64,000 nucleotides of DNA from Pirellulales bacterium (GCA_025927475.1 JAICLL010000012.1:1-64000), one strand, 5' to 3'. Numbered from the stretch's first letter, positions 15,186 to 24,002 are shown. Made by a program: numbers and translations. Notes: generated by a model not told the origin, from the sequence alone.

Positions 15186-17638
15186 TCGCGTGCTTGCCGA
15201 TTGATCTTGGGTGGCTGGGGCAGAGGCTTGGCGATGCCCCGGCTGATTGCCTGCCGGGCAAGCAAGCTGTTTTGATCGTCGACGACCTGGAACACGATCG
15301 CCGCCCGATGGTGGGACTCGCTGCGCTCGGCCCACCCTACGGCATTTTCCTCCTGCTAGCCTTGTGCTTCACTGCGGCCGTGTGCCACCCACGGTCGGCT
15401 TTCGCCCAGACCGGCGCGAACATCACCACCAAGGGAAACGGCCTGTCGCTCACGCTCAGCACCCAATGGCTCGACGGCGGCGGCTATCGACCGTTGCGCG
15501 TCGAGATTGTCCCGGCGGCGGCGCCGGTGGCCGACCGTACCGTACACGTCGAGTTCACGGGCAAGAGTTGGGCCTTCCGCAGCCGCGAGATCTTGGTGAG
15601 TCAGGACATCGAAGTGCCCGCCGGCAGCACGCAGGTTGAGGCCACGCTCAGCGTGCCGCAGCATTTCACCTGGCAGCAGTTTCAGTTGGAAGTCTGGGTC
15701 GATGGCCGCTATTCCAAAACGCTCTCGCAGAAAAACATCGGCATGGTCGGTGGTGTTTGGAACGGCTGGCAAGAAGGAATGCCCAACATTTTGGTGGTGA
15801 CTGCTCCAGTAGCTTCCGCTGTTTCGCTCGTCGGTCCCGCGCCGACCGGGCCTGCAATGACCGTGGTCGTTGCCGATCCGGGCAGCGGCGAACTGGCTAA
15901 GTTGTTTCCCGAGAATGCCAATGTTCAGGCAGGCTATCGCACGGCCACCACCATCGCCCAGCCCGCGAACACCGCCGCGCCCGCCGTTCCGCTCTATACG
16001 CTGATGGCGGTGCCGCTCGACCTCTTGCCGCCGCGCTGGATCGATTACACCAGTCTCGACCTGGTTTGTATTTCGCTAACTCAGCTTGAGCAACTGGCCG
16101 CGAAGCATCCCAGCCGCTGGCAGGCCCTCCGCGACTGGACCGCGGCGGGGGGAAACCTGATCGTCTCGGGCGCCGGTGCAAACTTCGAAAACCTCAGCAG
16201 CCTCGATCGTCGACTCAACGAGCGCAGCGCTGGCCTCCGCAATCCAAACGGCAACGAGGCGGCAACTCCGGCCCCTCCGGCGAGCGAGTGGCACAAGCCA
16301 AGCCCCGCCGATGATCTGGGCCGATTGAAAGATGCTCCCGCGCAACCGGCCTCTGGGAACGTCAATTCATTTGGCGGCTACGCCACGCCCGCACCTGCAT
16401 CGGCTGGGGCGCCAGGAACCACGCCCCCGGCGGCGGCGACCACGGAATCCGCGCCCGCCGAAATTCCCGCCAGGTTCATGCTGCGTCCGCTCGAATTGGG
16501 CATGATCGTCGCCACAACCTCCGACAATGTTTTCAAAGAACCGAAGCAACACTGGGCCTGGATGCTCAATTCGCTGACGGCCGATCGCTGGATGTGGTAT
16601 CGGCGGCACGGGCTTTCGTACGAACGCAGCAATCCAAACTTCTGGGACTGGTTAATCGCGGGCGTGGGGCTGGCGCCGGTCAGCGAATTCCGCATCTTGA
16701 TCTCGGTGTTTGTGCTGGCAATCGGCCCGCTGAATTACTATTGGCTCAGGCGGCGCGGCAAATTGCACCTGCTGGTGTTGATTGTGCCGCTGGCGGCGCT
16801 GGCGGTCACCGGCAGCTTGTTTGGCTACGCGCTCATCGCCGACGGGCTCGATGTGCGCGTGCGCTCGCGCAGCTTCACGCAAATCGACCAGCGCGCGGGC
16901 CGGGCGGTCTGCTGGGCGCGCAACTCGTACTACGCGGGGCTGGCGCCGTCATCGCTCGTCTTTCCAACGGACGTGGCGGTGTTTCCGTTGGCAATCAATG
17001 AATCTGACGAGAGCGACGCTCCGTATCGACATAGCGTGCTGTGGACGGACGACGAGCAACGGCTGGTGAGCGGTTGGCTCGCCTCGCGGACGCCGACGCA
17101 GTTCATTACGGTGCGCTCGCGGCCCAGCCAGGCCGGCATCAAATTCGGCCGCACCGGCCGCGGACCCCAGATCGAGAATCGCCTGGGAACGCGAATCGTC
17201 CGATTGCTGCTGGCCGACGGCGATGGCAAGCATTACCGCGCGGCGGGCGTGGAAGCCGGCGCTCGGGCCGAGTTGCAACCGGTCGAGCCGGCCAGCGAAG
17301 AAGTCGAAATCTGGCAAGCGGTCATGGACCATCGGCCGGGCGTGCCCATGGGATTTACGCCACAGATGGATTACGGATTCATCGGCCGCCGCCGCGGTTG
17401 GTATTACGGTCAGAACACCAATTTGCCGGCGCCCAGCCAAGACACGAGCCGGCTCGAAGCCGCCCTGCGATCGGCCATCGTCGGCCCAAGTGGACGCTCG
17501 GTGCATCTCAAGCCGACCGGTTTTCCGCTGTCGCCGCGCAGCTACCTGGCCGTCGTCGAGCGTTCGCCCGAGGTGGAGTTTGGCGTCAGCGGCCCGCGCG
17601 AAGAAAACAGCCTGCACGTCGTCGTGGGGAGCTGGTGA
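15182..17638 (+). CDS. Large membrane-anchored protein with extracytoplasmic domain, ABC-operon component
   Basis: 818 aa from ATG 15182, which overlaps the previous stop; ATG 15308 is an alternative giving 776 aa and putting a signal sequence (GIFLLLALCFTAAVC) at the N-terminus. The 42 extra residues are encoded largely by repeats R1 and R2, so 15308 may be the ancestral start. An extracytoplasmic part (~80-500) contains WQALRDWTAAGGNLIVSGAG, reminiscent of class-I glutamine-amidotransferase-like folds in gliding/ABC-associated proteins, then an Ala/Pro-rich linker. Two hydrophobic helices follow (~510-560, ISVFVLAIGPLNYYWLRRRG and LHLLVLIVPLAALAV). A beta-rich C-terminal domain ends two bases into the ABC ATPase gene. 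Function is not established. Confidence 0.7.
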   Translation: MIACLPIDLGWLGQRLGDAPADCLPGKQAVLIVDDLEHDRRPMVGLAALGPPYGIFLLLALCFTAAVCHPRSAFAQTGANITTKGNGLSLTLSTQWLDGGGYRPLRVEIVPAAAPVADRTVHVEFTGKSWAFRSREILVSQDIEVPAGSTQVEATLSVPQHFTWQQFQLEVWVDGRYSKTLSQKNIGMVGGVWNGWQEGMPNILVVTAPVASAVSLVGPAPTGPAMTVVVADPGSGELAKLFPENANVQAGYRTATTIAQPANTAAPAVPLYTLMAVPLDLLPPRWIDYTSLDLVCISLTQLEQLAAKHPSRWQALRDWTAAGGNLIVSGAGANFENLSSLDRRLNERSAGLRNPNGNEAATPAPPASEWHKPSPADDLGRLKDAPAQPASGNVNSFGGYATPAPASAGAPGTTPPAAATTESAPAEIPARFMLRPLELGMIVATTSDNVFKEPKQHWAWMLNSLTADRWMWYRRHGLSYERSNPNFWDWLIAGVGLAPVSEFRILISVFVLAIGPLNYYWLRRRGKLHLLVLIVPLAALAVTGSLFGYALIADGLDVRVRSRSFTQIDQRAGRAVCWARNSYYAGLAPSSLVFPTDVAVFPLAINESDESDAPYRHSVLWTDDEQRLVSGWLASRTPTQFITVRSRPSQAGIKFGRTGRGPQIENRLGTRIVRLLLADGDGKHYRAAGVEAGARAELQPVEPASEEVEIWQAVMDHRPGVPMGFTPQMDYGFIGRRRGWYYGQNTNLPAPSQDTSRLEAALRSAIVGPSGRSVHLKPTGFPLSPRSYLAVVERSPEVEFGVSGPREENSLHVVVGSW
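15210..15242 (+). repeat. R1 dispersed repeat copy, read as coding sequence
   Basis: A 33-base copy of the R1 family (begins GGTGGCTGGGGCAGAGGCTT). Other copies are at 31167, 35250, 45713, 52381, 52424 and 61259. Here it lies inside the extended reading frame of the 15182 gene, encoding WLGQRLGDAP. Internal GGGGCA/TGCCCC arms can form a hairpin. Confidence 0.75.
15310..15341 (+). repeat. R2 dispersed repeat copy, read as coding sequence
   Basis: A 32-base copy of the R2 family (begins GGTGGGACTCGCTGCGCTCG, ends CCCACCCTACG). It is shared with 51839-51870 exactly and with 51766-51797 inverted. It overlaps the alternative start ATG 15308 and encodes VGLAALGPPYG at the head of the signal sequence. 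Confidence 0.75.
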
Positions 17639-18588
17639 TGGTAAGCATGCACCCCATGATCGAGCTGCGCGGGCTGCACCGCTTTTTTGGCCGCACCCGC
17701 GCCGTTCACGATGTGAGCTTTGCCGTGGCCCGCGGCCAAGTGTTTGGCTATATCGGCCCCAACGGCGCCGGCAAGACGACCAGCATGCGGATTCTGGCCA
17801 CGCTCGATCAGCCGACCTATGGCGACGCCCTGGTCGATGGCTTTTCGGTGGTCAACGATCCCGATCGCGTGCGGCGGCGGCTCGGCTTCATGCCCGACTA
17901 CTTCGGCACCTATGCCAATGTGAACGTGCGCGAGTATCTTGACTTTTACGCGCGGGCCTATGGCCTGCGGGGCAACGAGCGATTGCGGGCGTTGCGGTTT
18001 GCGATGGGATTTACCAAGCTCGACACGTTGGCCGAAAAACCGATCAGCGGTCTGTCCAAAGGAATGAAGCAGCGGCTTTGCCTGGGCCGGGCCTTGATTC
18101 ACGATCCGGCGGTGATGGTGCTCGACGAACCGGCGGCCGGTCTGGATCCGCGTGCCCGCATTCAGCTTCGCGAGATGATTCGCGAATTGGCCGCTCATGG
18201 AAAAACGGTCCTGGTCAGCTCTCACATTCTCACCGAGTTGGCCGAAATGTGCGACTTGGTGGGCATCATTGAGCAGGGCCGGCTGCTGGCGGTCGGCAGC
18301 GTCGAAGAAATTCAGCGCGGCCAGCAGGTGCACCAGGTGAGCCGCGTGGTCGTGCGGTTGCTCGACGAAGCTGCGAACCTCGCCCATTGGCTCAATCCGC
18401 AAGCGGGCATCAGCGAGCTGCGTGTCGACGGCTGCTCGGCGGCCTTTCTGCACGATGGCGACCGCGCGGCCCAGGCCGCCTTGCTGCGGGCGATGATCGA
18501 AGCTGGCTTCCGCGTGGTCTCGTTCGGCAGCCAAACCCGCTCGCTGGAAGACGTCTTTATGCAGGTCACCGAGGGGCATGTGCAATGA
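17638..18588 (+). CDS. ABC transporter ATP-binding protein
   Basis: 316 aa from ATG 17638, overlapping the previous stop as TGATG and preceded by GGGGAG. Walker A GPNGAGKTT near residue 40, Q-loop region RLGFMPDYFGTY, signature LSKGMKQR, Walker B VMVLDEPAAG and switch His in VLVSSHILTE are all present, so the ATPase should be active. The C-terminal ~90 residues resemble the regulatory tail of ABC-2 type (drug, antibiotic or gliding-type) exporters, ending in LEDVFMQVTEG. No permease is encoded next to it; the large membrane protein upstream is the only candidate partner in the window. Substrate unknown. Confidence 0.93.
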   Translation: MVSMHPMIELRGLHRFFGRTRAVHDVSFAVARGQVFGYIGPNGAGKTTSMRILATLDQPTYGDALVDGFSVVNDPDRVRRRLGFMPDYFGTYANVNVREYLDFYARAYGLRGNERLRALRFAMGFTKLDTLAEKPISGLSKGMKQRLCLGRALIHDPAVMVLDEPAAGLDPRARIQLREMIRELAAHGKTVLVSSHILTELAEMCDLVGIIEQGRLLAVGSVEEIQRGQQVHQVSRVVVRLLDEAANLAHWLNPQAGISELRVDGCSAAFLHDGDRAAQAALLRAMIEAGFRVVSFGSQTRSLEDVFMQVTEGHVQ

Positions 18589-20288
18589 AGCTGACGACCA
18601 CCAGCGGAGCGCAGGCGCTGATCGAGATGCTTGTGGCGGCCGGCGTGCGTTATTTGTTTGGCAATCCGGGCACGACCGAGCTGCCCTTGATGGACGCGCT
18701 GGCTGCCGATCGCCGTCTTCAGTATTTGCTCGGCTTGCAAGAAGTGCCGGTGGTGGCCATGGCCGATGGCTATGCCCAGGCCTCGCGCTCGCTGGGCGTG
18801 GTCAATCTGCACATCAGTTGCGGTTTGGGCAACGGCATGGGCATGCTCTATAACGCCTATCGGGCTGGCACGCCGCTGTTGGTGACCGCCGGCCAACAAG
18901 ACCGGCGGCTGAAGTTTGAAGAGCCGATTCTCTGGTCCGACATGGTCTCGGTGGTACGTCCCTGGACCAAGTGGGCGGCCGAAATCGAGCGCCTCGAAGA
19001 CCTGCCCAGCGCCGTGCGCCGCGCGATGCAAACCGCCCTGACGCCGCCCACCGGTCCGGTGTTCCTTTCGCTGCCCATCGACCTGCAAAGTGAAGTGGGC
19101 CAGCTCGACCTGACGCTGCCGTCGCTGCCCGATCCGCGCGTCCGTCCGCCGCGGTCCGCGCTGCGCCGCGCCGCCGAGCTGCTGGCGACCGCCCGTAACC
19201 CGGCCATCCTCTCTGGCAGTCGCGTGGTCGAGGCCGACGCGGTGGGCGAGGTGGTGGCGCTGGCCGAACGGTTGGGCGCCGCGGTCTTCACCGAATCGGG
19301 CACGACACACGGTCGCCTGGGCTTTCCCGCCGATCACCCGCTTTATGCACACGCCCTGCCGCTGTGGTCGCCCGAAGTGCGCGACCGGCTCAACGAGTTC
19401 GACGTGCTGCTGGTGGTGGGCATGGATCTGCTGCGGCAATACGTCTATTTCGAGCCGGCCCGCGCGTTGCCCGAGCATCTCAAGCTAATCCATCTTGAGC
19501 ACGATCCCTGGCAGCTTGGCAAGAACTATCCGCTGGAGGTCGGCTTGATTGGCGATCCCCAGGCCGGATTGGCAGAGCTGGTGTCGTTGGTGGACGAGTT
19601 GCAGACGCCGGCAGCAGCCGAAGCGTCACGAGCGCGCTGCCGGACGCGCGGCGATGCCCGCCGGGCAGCACAGCGGCAGCTTCGCGACCGGGCCGAGGCC
19701 GAAAGCGGCCGGCGCCCCCTGACGCCGTTGACTTTCATGTCGAGCCTGGCTCGCGTGCTACCCGAGAATGTGGCGGTCATCGAAGAGGCGGTCACGACGA
19801 CAAACACTTATTTCGAGCGTTTGGGCGTGTTGAAGAACACGTCGGGCTATTTTGCTCACCGCGGCTGGGCGTTGGGCTGGGGTCTCGGCTGCGCCTTGGG
19901 CGTCAAACTGGCCTGGCCCGATCGCCCCGTGCTGGCGCTGCTGGGCGAAGGGGCCGCGATGTACGGCATTCAAGGGCTTTGGACCGCCGCGCGCTATCGG
20001 CTGCCCGTGACCTTTGTGATTCCCAACAACGCTCAATACCAGATCCTCAAGGTCGGCGCCCAGCAGTTGGGACTGCCGCAAGCCTTGGCCGGTCGATACG
20101 AGGGCTTCGATCTCACCGGGCCAGAGCTGGACCTGGTGGGGCTGGCGCGTTCGTTGGGCGTCGACGCGCATCGGTTGACCGAACCCGACGAACTGAGCCA
20201 ACGTGTCGCCGAGTCGTTGGCCGGCGATGTCCCTCGGCTGTTCGAAGTGCCCATCGAGCGATCAGCCCCGGCGAAGCTGAGCTATTGA
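18585..20288 (+). CDS. Thiamine diphosphate-dependent enzyme, benzoylformate decarboxylase-like
   Basis: 567 aa from ATG 18585 (ATGA overlap with the ABC gene). N-terminal PYR domain with FGNPGTTELPLMD and catalytic Glu in LQEVPVVAMADGYAQAS; NLHISCGLGNGMG resembles the active-site loop of benzoylformate decarboxylase, including its His. The central domain (~190-340) is TPP_enzyme_M-like. The C-terminal PP domain carries the ThDP/Mg motif LLGEGAAMYG followed ~27 residues later by NNAQY (Glu where GDG has Asp). Family members decarboxylate 2-keto acids or make acyloins; the real substrate cannot be told. Its tight coupling to an ABC ATPase is unusual. Confidence 0.85.
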   Translation: MKLTTTSGAQALIEMLVAAGVRYLFGNPGTTELPLMDALAADRRLQYLLGLQEVPVVAMADGYAQASRSLGVVNLHISCGLGNGMGMLYNAYRAGTPLLVTAGQQDRRLKFEEPILWSDMVSVVRPWTKWAAEIERLEDLPSAVRRAMQTALTPPTGPVFLSLPIDLQSEVGQLDLTLPSLPDPRVRPPRSALRRAAELLATARNPAILSGSRVVEADAVGEVVALAERLGAAVFTESGTTHGRLGFPADHPLYAHALPLWSPEVRDRLNEFDVLLVVGMDLLRQYVYFEPARALPEHLKLIHLEHDPWQLGKNYPLEVGLIGDPQAGLAELVSLVDELQTPAAAEASRARCRTRGDARRAAQRQLRDRAEAESGRRPLTPLTFMSSLARVLPENVAVIEEAVTTTNTYFERLGVLKNTSGYFAHRGWALGWGLGCALGVKLAWPDRPVLALLGEGAAMYGIQGLWTAARYRLPVTFVIPNNAQYQILKVGAQQLGLPQALAGRYEGFDLTGPELDLVGLARSLGVDAHRLTEPDELSQRVAESLAGDVPRLFEVPIERSAPAKLSY

Positions 20289-20330
20289 TACGTTGAAAGC
20301 CCGGCGCGTGAGCGAGGCTTGAGCGCGCAC

Positions 20331-21353
20331 TCAATAATTCGCGCCGAGTTGCTTGCTGCCGTAAAGCGCACGCGTTTCAAGCTGCTGCAGCTCTTGACGC
20401 AACGGGCCTTGCACGCGTTCCAGCGAGCGGACGATCAACCGGTATTCCGGCGATTGATGATCAAAGTCGGCTTCGCGGAATCGCCGTGCCACCGTTCGCA
20501 TCCGCCGCAAGGCGAGCTCATTGCGCCCCGACGCCAGATCGGTCAGAATCCACCAATAGTGATAGGTCAGCGTGCGGGGCGATTCTAAGCTGGCCTGGTG
20601 AAACGACTGAGCCGCCTTGGCATATTGCTGCTTCCAAAAGTGGCGCAAGCCGGCGGCGTAAAACCAGCGTCCCTGCGCTTCGGAAGGCTCGACCACGGCC
20701 AGTTCGGTGCTCTTGGGCGTGACGCTCAGCGCGATGAAGCCCGATTGGTTGGCCTGCTCGGCGCCTTCCGGCTCGCCACGCACCCAAACCGGATTGCGCC
20801 GCATCAGCCTGCCGCAGAGTGACTCGATTGCAACCTCTTGACCTTCCTTGGCAATGCGACCGCGCAAGACCAGGTTCAGGCCGCCGGGCTGGTTCGGATC
20901 GGCTGCATAATACCCCTCGGCCACCTGGCAGCCGCCCAGAGCCGGATCGGTCTCAACGGCCAATTCGAGCTCGGCCATCAGCCGCGAAAAGGGGAATAGC
21001 CGGTCATCGCCCGCCACTACTTGGTAGTTGCCCGCGGGCAGCCAAGCCTGGAGAAAGCGATCGAGCAGCTCACGCTGGGCCGAGGCGTGCGTCGCATCGA
21101 GCGCGCGGCGCACGCTGAAACTGCCGGGCGTATCGCCCGACGGATCGGGCTGATGTTCGATATCGAGCCAGGCCCCGCGCAACCGCGAATCGGTGCGCAC
21201 GGTGTTGGCCATTTCGCGTTCCAACACATTGAGGTCAAAGGCGGGCTTCTCCGCGGGCGCCGGCGGTGCCGCCGCCACGTTTTGCAAGGCCGCCAGCGCC
21301 AGGCAAATTGCGGCGCACCGCCAGCCGCGGGCGACGGAAAGAGGCGCGCGCAT
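20331..21353 (-). CDS. Secreted protein with a TPR-like C-terminal segment, function unknown
   Basis: 340 aa from ATG 21353, preceded by AAGGGA; the track adds 64 residues without family character. The signal peptide is plausible (WRCAAICLALAALQNVAAA). The middle region (~50-230) is not a family I recognise; it contains YQVVAGDDRLFPFSRLMAELE. A C-terminal helical stretch (LRHFWKQQYAKAAQSFHQAS, then YHYWWILTDLASGR) looks like one or two tetratricopeptide-type repeats. Probably periplasmic. It is convergent with the ThDP enzyme gene, 42 bases between stops. Confidence 0.7.
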   Translation of the reverse strand: MRAPLSVARGWRCAAICLALAALQNVAAAPPAPAEKPAFDLNVLEREMANTVRTDSRLRGAWLDIEHQPDPSGDTPGSFSVRRALDATHASAQRELLDRFLQAWLPAGNYQVVAGDDRLFPFSRLMAELELAVETDPALGGCQVAEGYYAADPNQPGGLNLVLRGRIAKEGQEVAIESLCGRLMRRNPVWVRGEPEGAEQANQSGFIALSVTPKSTELAVVEPSEAQGRWFYAAGLRHFWKQQYAKAAQSFHQASLESPRTLTYHYWWILTDLASGRNELALRRMRTVARRFREADFDHQSPEYRLIVRSLERVQGPLRQELQQLETRALYGSKQLGANY

Positions 21354-21433
21354 AAGCTTTCCCTTTTTTGAACTCGGAAGGATCGACAAGGTGCCCTTCC
21401 AGCCTATTTCGGGCTGGAACCAAATGCAACGGT

Positions 21434-22198
21434 CTAGCCAGGCTGCCACTGCTTGATCGCCGAATCGGCCGCCTTCACTAGCGGCGTGTAGCGCGGGTGC
21501 CGCGATTCGTGATACGGATCGTTGCGGGCGGCGTTGAAGCAGCAAATCAGCGACCAGCGCGGGTGAGGCGAGCGGTTCTGATCGGAACGGTGTAGCAAAT
21601 TGCAGTGAAAGAACAGGGCGTCGCCCGGCTCGGCCTCGATATAGCGCAGTTCCAGCCGCCCGAGCGCGGCTTCGACGCGCTGCGGGTCGGCGCCCGTCTG
21701 GTCGCCCGACTTGCCGTGATCGATGCGGCCCATCTGGTGCGAACCCACCAGCACCTGCAAACAGCCGTTGTCCTTCGTGGCCCGATCGACGGCAATCAGG
21801 CAGCTTGCCAGCAGCGGATAAAGACAGCCGTTGTTATACCAGTAGCCGTAGTCCTGATGCCATTCCCACGCGCCGCCGACATACGGCTCTTTGAGCATCA
21901 TCTTGGTGTGATAGTGGTAGACTTCGCCGCCCAGGAGCTGCTCCATTCGATCGACAATCCGCGGCGAACGCGAGAACATGCCATACAGGTCTTCGCTGGG
22001 CTGGTTCCAGAGGGCCAGCCGCGTCTCGCGCCCGGTCGAGTCTTTGCGGCCATAGGCGCTGGCCAACAGCGATTCGTCGTGTTTGGCGTAATCGAGCAGC
22101 CGCGTCATTTCGTCAGCGTCGAACAGCGCACGGAGAAGCAAGTATCCGTCGCGCTCATAGGCTGCTTGTTCTTGAGGAGACAACAGATTGGCTGTCAT
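21434..22198 (-). CDS. Phytanoyl-CoA dioxygenase (PhyH) family protein
   Basis: 254 aa from ATG 22198 (MTANLLSPQEQAAYERDGYL); the GTG track start adds 13 residues. The N-terminal YERDGYLLLRALF is the classic PhyH opening. The Fe(II) facial triad is visible as HQDYGYW (His-x-Asp near residue 125) and a later His in FFHCNLLHRSDQN (~210), with a 2-oxoglutarate-binding Arg candidate in the following SPHPRWSL. KMMLKEPYVGGAWEWHQD is typical. Expected activity is an oxygen- and 2-oxoglutarate-dependent hydroxylation of a small molecule. Substrate unknown. It lies 80 bases upstream of the 21353 gene start on the same strand. Confidence 0.88.
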   Translation of the reverse strand: MTANLLSPQEQAAYERDGYLLLRALFDADEMTRLLDYAKHDESLLASAYGRKDSTGRETRLALWNQPSEDLYGMFSRSPRIVDRMEQLLGGEVYHYHTKMMLKEPYVGGAWEWHQDYGYWYNNGCLYPLLASCLIAVDRATKDNGCLQVLVGSHQMGRIDHGKSGDQTGADPQRVEAALGRLELRYIEAEPGDALFFHCNLLHRSDQNRSPHPRWSLICCFNAARNDPYHESRHPRYTPLVKAADSAIKQWQPG

Positions 22199-22283
22199 TG
22201 CCTGGTCCCTGTCATTGCCTGGTCCACAATGGGGCACGCACCAAACTCTCGCACATCATGATTGATGATAGCGAAGCCAAACG

Positions 22284-22478
22284 TCACTTCTGCAGAATCA
22301 GTTTTCCGCTACGGGTCTGGCGCAGGCGATAGGTCTCGCCACCGTGGTCGATCAGCACCTCGACCGCGCCCTGCAGCAGATCTGACGACGAGATAACCCG
22401 CCGCTCTGCTTGCTCGGCAGGCGCCGGGGCCGCGTGAATCGGCCGCTGTCGCTCGTTCGAATCCACCAGCATTCTCAT
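22284..22478 (-). CDS. hemP: Hemin uptake protein HemP family
   Basis: 64 aa. The C-terminal half ([20 protein letters not shown] then [15 protein letters not shown]) fits the HemP/HmuP family, a very small cytoplasmic protein linked to haem or iron acquisition and regulation of haem receptors in proteobacteria. The N-terminal 30 residues are variable, as in the family. A second in-frame ATG two codons on is a possible start. A near-consensus promoter (TTGACA-N17-TATTCT) lies just upstream. No haem receptor or TonB gene is adjacent, so its partner lies elsewhere. Confidence 0.85.
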   Translation of the reverse strand: MRMLVDSNERQRPIHAAPAPAEQAERRVISSSDLLQGAVEVLIDHGGETYRLRQTRSGKLILQK

Positions 22479-22504
22479 TTCCGTATTTTGCGAACCGCCC
22501 CGTG

Positions 22505-22533
22505 AGAATATCCTTGTTGAGACTGTATGTCAA
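22505..22533 (-). promoter_or_regulatory. Near-consensus sigma70 promoter of hemP
   Basis: On the minus strand TTGACA (22533-22528) and TATTCT (22510-22505) are separated by exactly 17 bases. Predicted initiation near 22498 leaves a leader of about 20 bases before hemP. This is the best promoter match in the window. Confidence 0.75.
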
Positions 22534-22552
22534 CAAAATTGGCAGATGGGGG

Positions 22553-22581
22553 TTTACATCCGGTTGGCCGGCCACTAAAAT
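22553..22581 (+). promoter_or_regulatory. Candidate promoter of the DUF1559 gene
   Basis: TTTACA (22553-22558) and TAAAAT (22576-22581) are 17 bases apart on the plus strand, in the right direction for the gene starting at 22702. Predicted start near 22588 falls on the palindrome at 22588-22608. Confidence 0.5.
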
Positions 22582-22587
22582 GAGCAC

Positions 22588-22608
22588 AAATGAGACAAAG
22601 TCTCATTT
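22588..22608. promoter_or_regulatory. Perfect 21-base palindrome, probable operator
   Basis: AAATGAGAC and GTCTCATTT form a perfect 9-bp inverted repeat around AAA. The outer TGA-N9-TCA layout recalls 15-mer Fur-type boxes but the core bases differ from the usual AT-rich Fur consensus. An extra AAAATGAG half-like copy lies just left (22578-22584). It sits between divergent hemP and DUF1559 promoters, so it could control either or both. Confidence 0.55.
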
Positions 22609-22701
22609 TAAAGTGAGCCAGCCAGCCTCCCGCCCTTGCCAGGGGCCTTCTGCCAGCCACGCTCGTCCCTGCCCGTGGTTTCTTACGCAAAGGAGGTTCT
22701 C

Positions 22702-23676
22702 GTGTCCCGAAATCGTATGCACCGCCGCGCCGCATTCACGCTTGTCGAATTGCTGGTGGTAATCGCTGTGATTGGAATTCTGGCGGCCTTGTTGCTGCCT
22801 GCCGTGCAGGCGGCCCGCGAAAGCGCTCGACGGACCGAGTGCATCAATCACCTCAAGCAGGTTGGCATCGCGTTGGCAAGTTACGAATCGGCGGTCAACG
22901 CGTTTCCGGCCGCGGGCATGTATTTGCAGACTCCGGGAGAGGCTTTATCGGTGCATTACGCCCTGCTGCCCTACATTGAGCAGGATGGACTGCGGGCGCA
23001 GATGCAGAGCGCGGCAGGGCAGGCCGCCGCCAAACACCAGCGGATCGCCATTTATCTCTGCCCCAGCGATCCGAACACCGGGCCTTCGCCTAGCGGCAGT
23101 ACGACGCGATATCCCATTAACTACGGTTTTAACTACGGCAGTTGGATGGTCTACGATTGGGGCCTCCGGCAGCCGGGCGATGGGGCCTTCAGCGTCAACT
23201 GCGCGCACCGGGCCAGCGCCTATGTCGATGGCCTGAGCAATACGCTCTCGGCCGCCGATGTCAAAGCTTTGACTCCTTACTTGCGTGACGGATTGATGCC
23301 CAACGCGGCAGGCGCTCCGCGGCCAACCCCTGCCGAGATCGCCGGCCTGGGTGGCGCCTTGAAGACCAACGGCCACCTCGAATGGAACGATGCGCGGGCC
23401 ATCCATACGGGTCTAACCACCACCTTTCCGCCCAACACATGGGTGCCTTATGACAATGGCGGCGCTCTGCTCGACATCGACTTCGATTCGAACCGCGAGG
23501 GCAATACGCTCAGCGGCGTTACCTACGCCGCCGTGACCGCCCGCAGCTATCACCCGGGCATCGTCAATGCCTTGTTCATGGACGGGTCGGTTCGAGCGAT
23601 CCGTTCGGAGATCGCCGCGCCGGTCTGGCAGGCATTCGGCACTCGTGCGGGCGGCGAGGCATTAAGAGACGATTAA
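22702..23676 (+). CDS. DUF1559 prepilin-like protein (type II secretion G-like N-terminus)
   Basis: 324 aa from GTG 22702, chosen because AAAGGAGG ends 5 nt before it. The N-terminus has a prepilin peptidase site and helix, [20 protein letters not shown], followed by [20 protein letters not shown], the hallmark of the large DUF1559 paralogue family of planctomycetes. The body has the usual [27 protein letters not shown] and CPSDPNTG, and the C-terminal [14 protein letters not shown] motif. It should be cleaved by a PilD-type peptidase and anchored or assembled at the envelope. The precise role of DUF1559 proteins is unknown. Confidence 0.93.
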   Translation: MSRNRMHRRAAFTLVELLVVIAVIGILAALLLPAVQAARESARRTECINHLKQVGIALASYESAVNAFPAAGMYLQTPGEALSVHYALLPYIEQDGLRAQMQSAAGQAAAKHQRIAIYLCPSDPNTGPSPSGSTTRYPINYGFNYGSWMVYDWGLRQPGDGAFSVNCAHRASAYVDGLSNTLSAADVKALTPYLRDGLMPNAAGAPRPTPAEIAGLGGALKTNGHLEWNDARAIHTGLTTTFPPNTWVPYDNGGALLDIDFDSNREGNTLSGVTYAAVTARSYHPGIVNALFMDGSVRAIRSEIAAPVWQAFGTRAGGEALRDD

Positions 23677-24002
23677 GCCGATCGCGCCCCTCGCCCAAAC
23701 ACCCGCCAAGGCCGGCCATAAAGCATGGCTTTTTAGAACAGAAAACTCGCTCTGCAACCCGTTCGCGGTCAACATTTTTCTGTTCGGCGGCTGGTGAAGA
23801 ACCGGGTCAGCCGCAATCCAGTTGACGCATCTTGCTTTGTGGCAAGTGCTTAGGACGCATTCCCTGCGTTTTTGCCGCAGTCGTTAAATTTTGCATCAAC
23901 GGAAAATTATGTGATGACAAACGCGACGTTAGCCGTTAATCTAATGGTGCCGGCTAGGTTGAGTTTTCCTTGTTTCTCGCGTACGCGGAAGGAGTTTTTT
24001 CA
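23677..24002 (+). other. 326-bp intergenic region upstream of the double Cys protein
   Basis: No ORF or repeat family member was seen apart from a weak AAGGCCGGCCATAAAGC string (23707-23723) that resembles R4. The right half is more AT-rich (TTAAATTTTGCATCAACGG region) and probably contains the promoter, but I could not pick a properly spaced -35/-10 pair. AAGGAG at 23989-23994 is the ribosome site of the next gene. Confidence 0.4.

Noticed and set aside
22588-22608. Calling the palindrome a definite Fur box
   Set aside because: Outer TGA/TCA fit but the core GAC-AAA-GTC does not match the AT-rich Fur consensus, so only an operator of unknown regulator is claimed.
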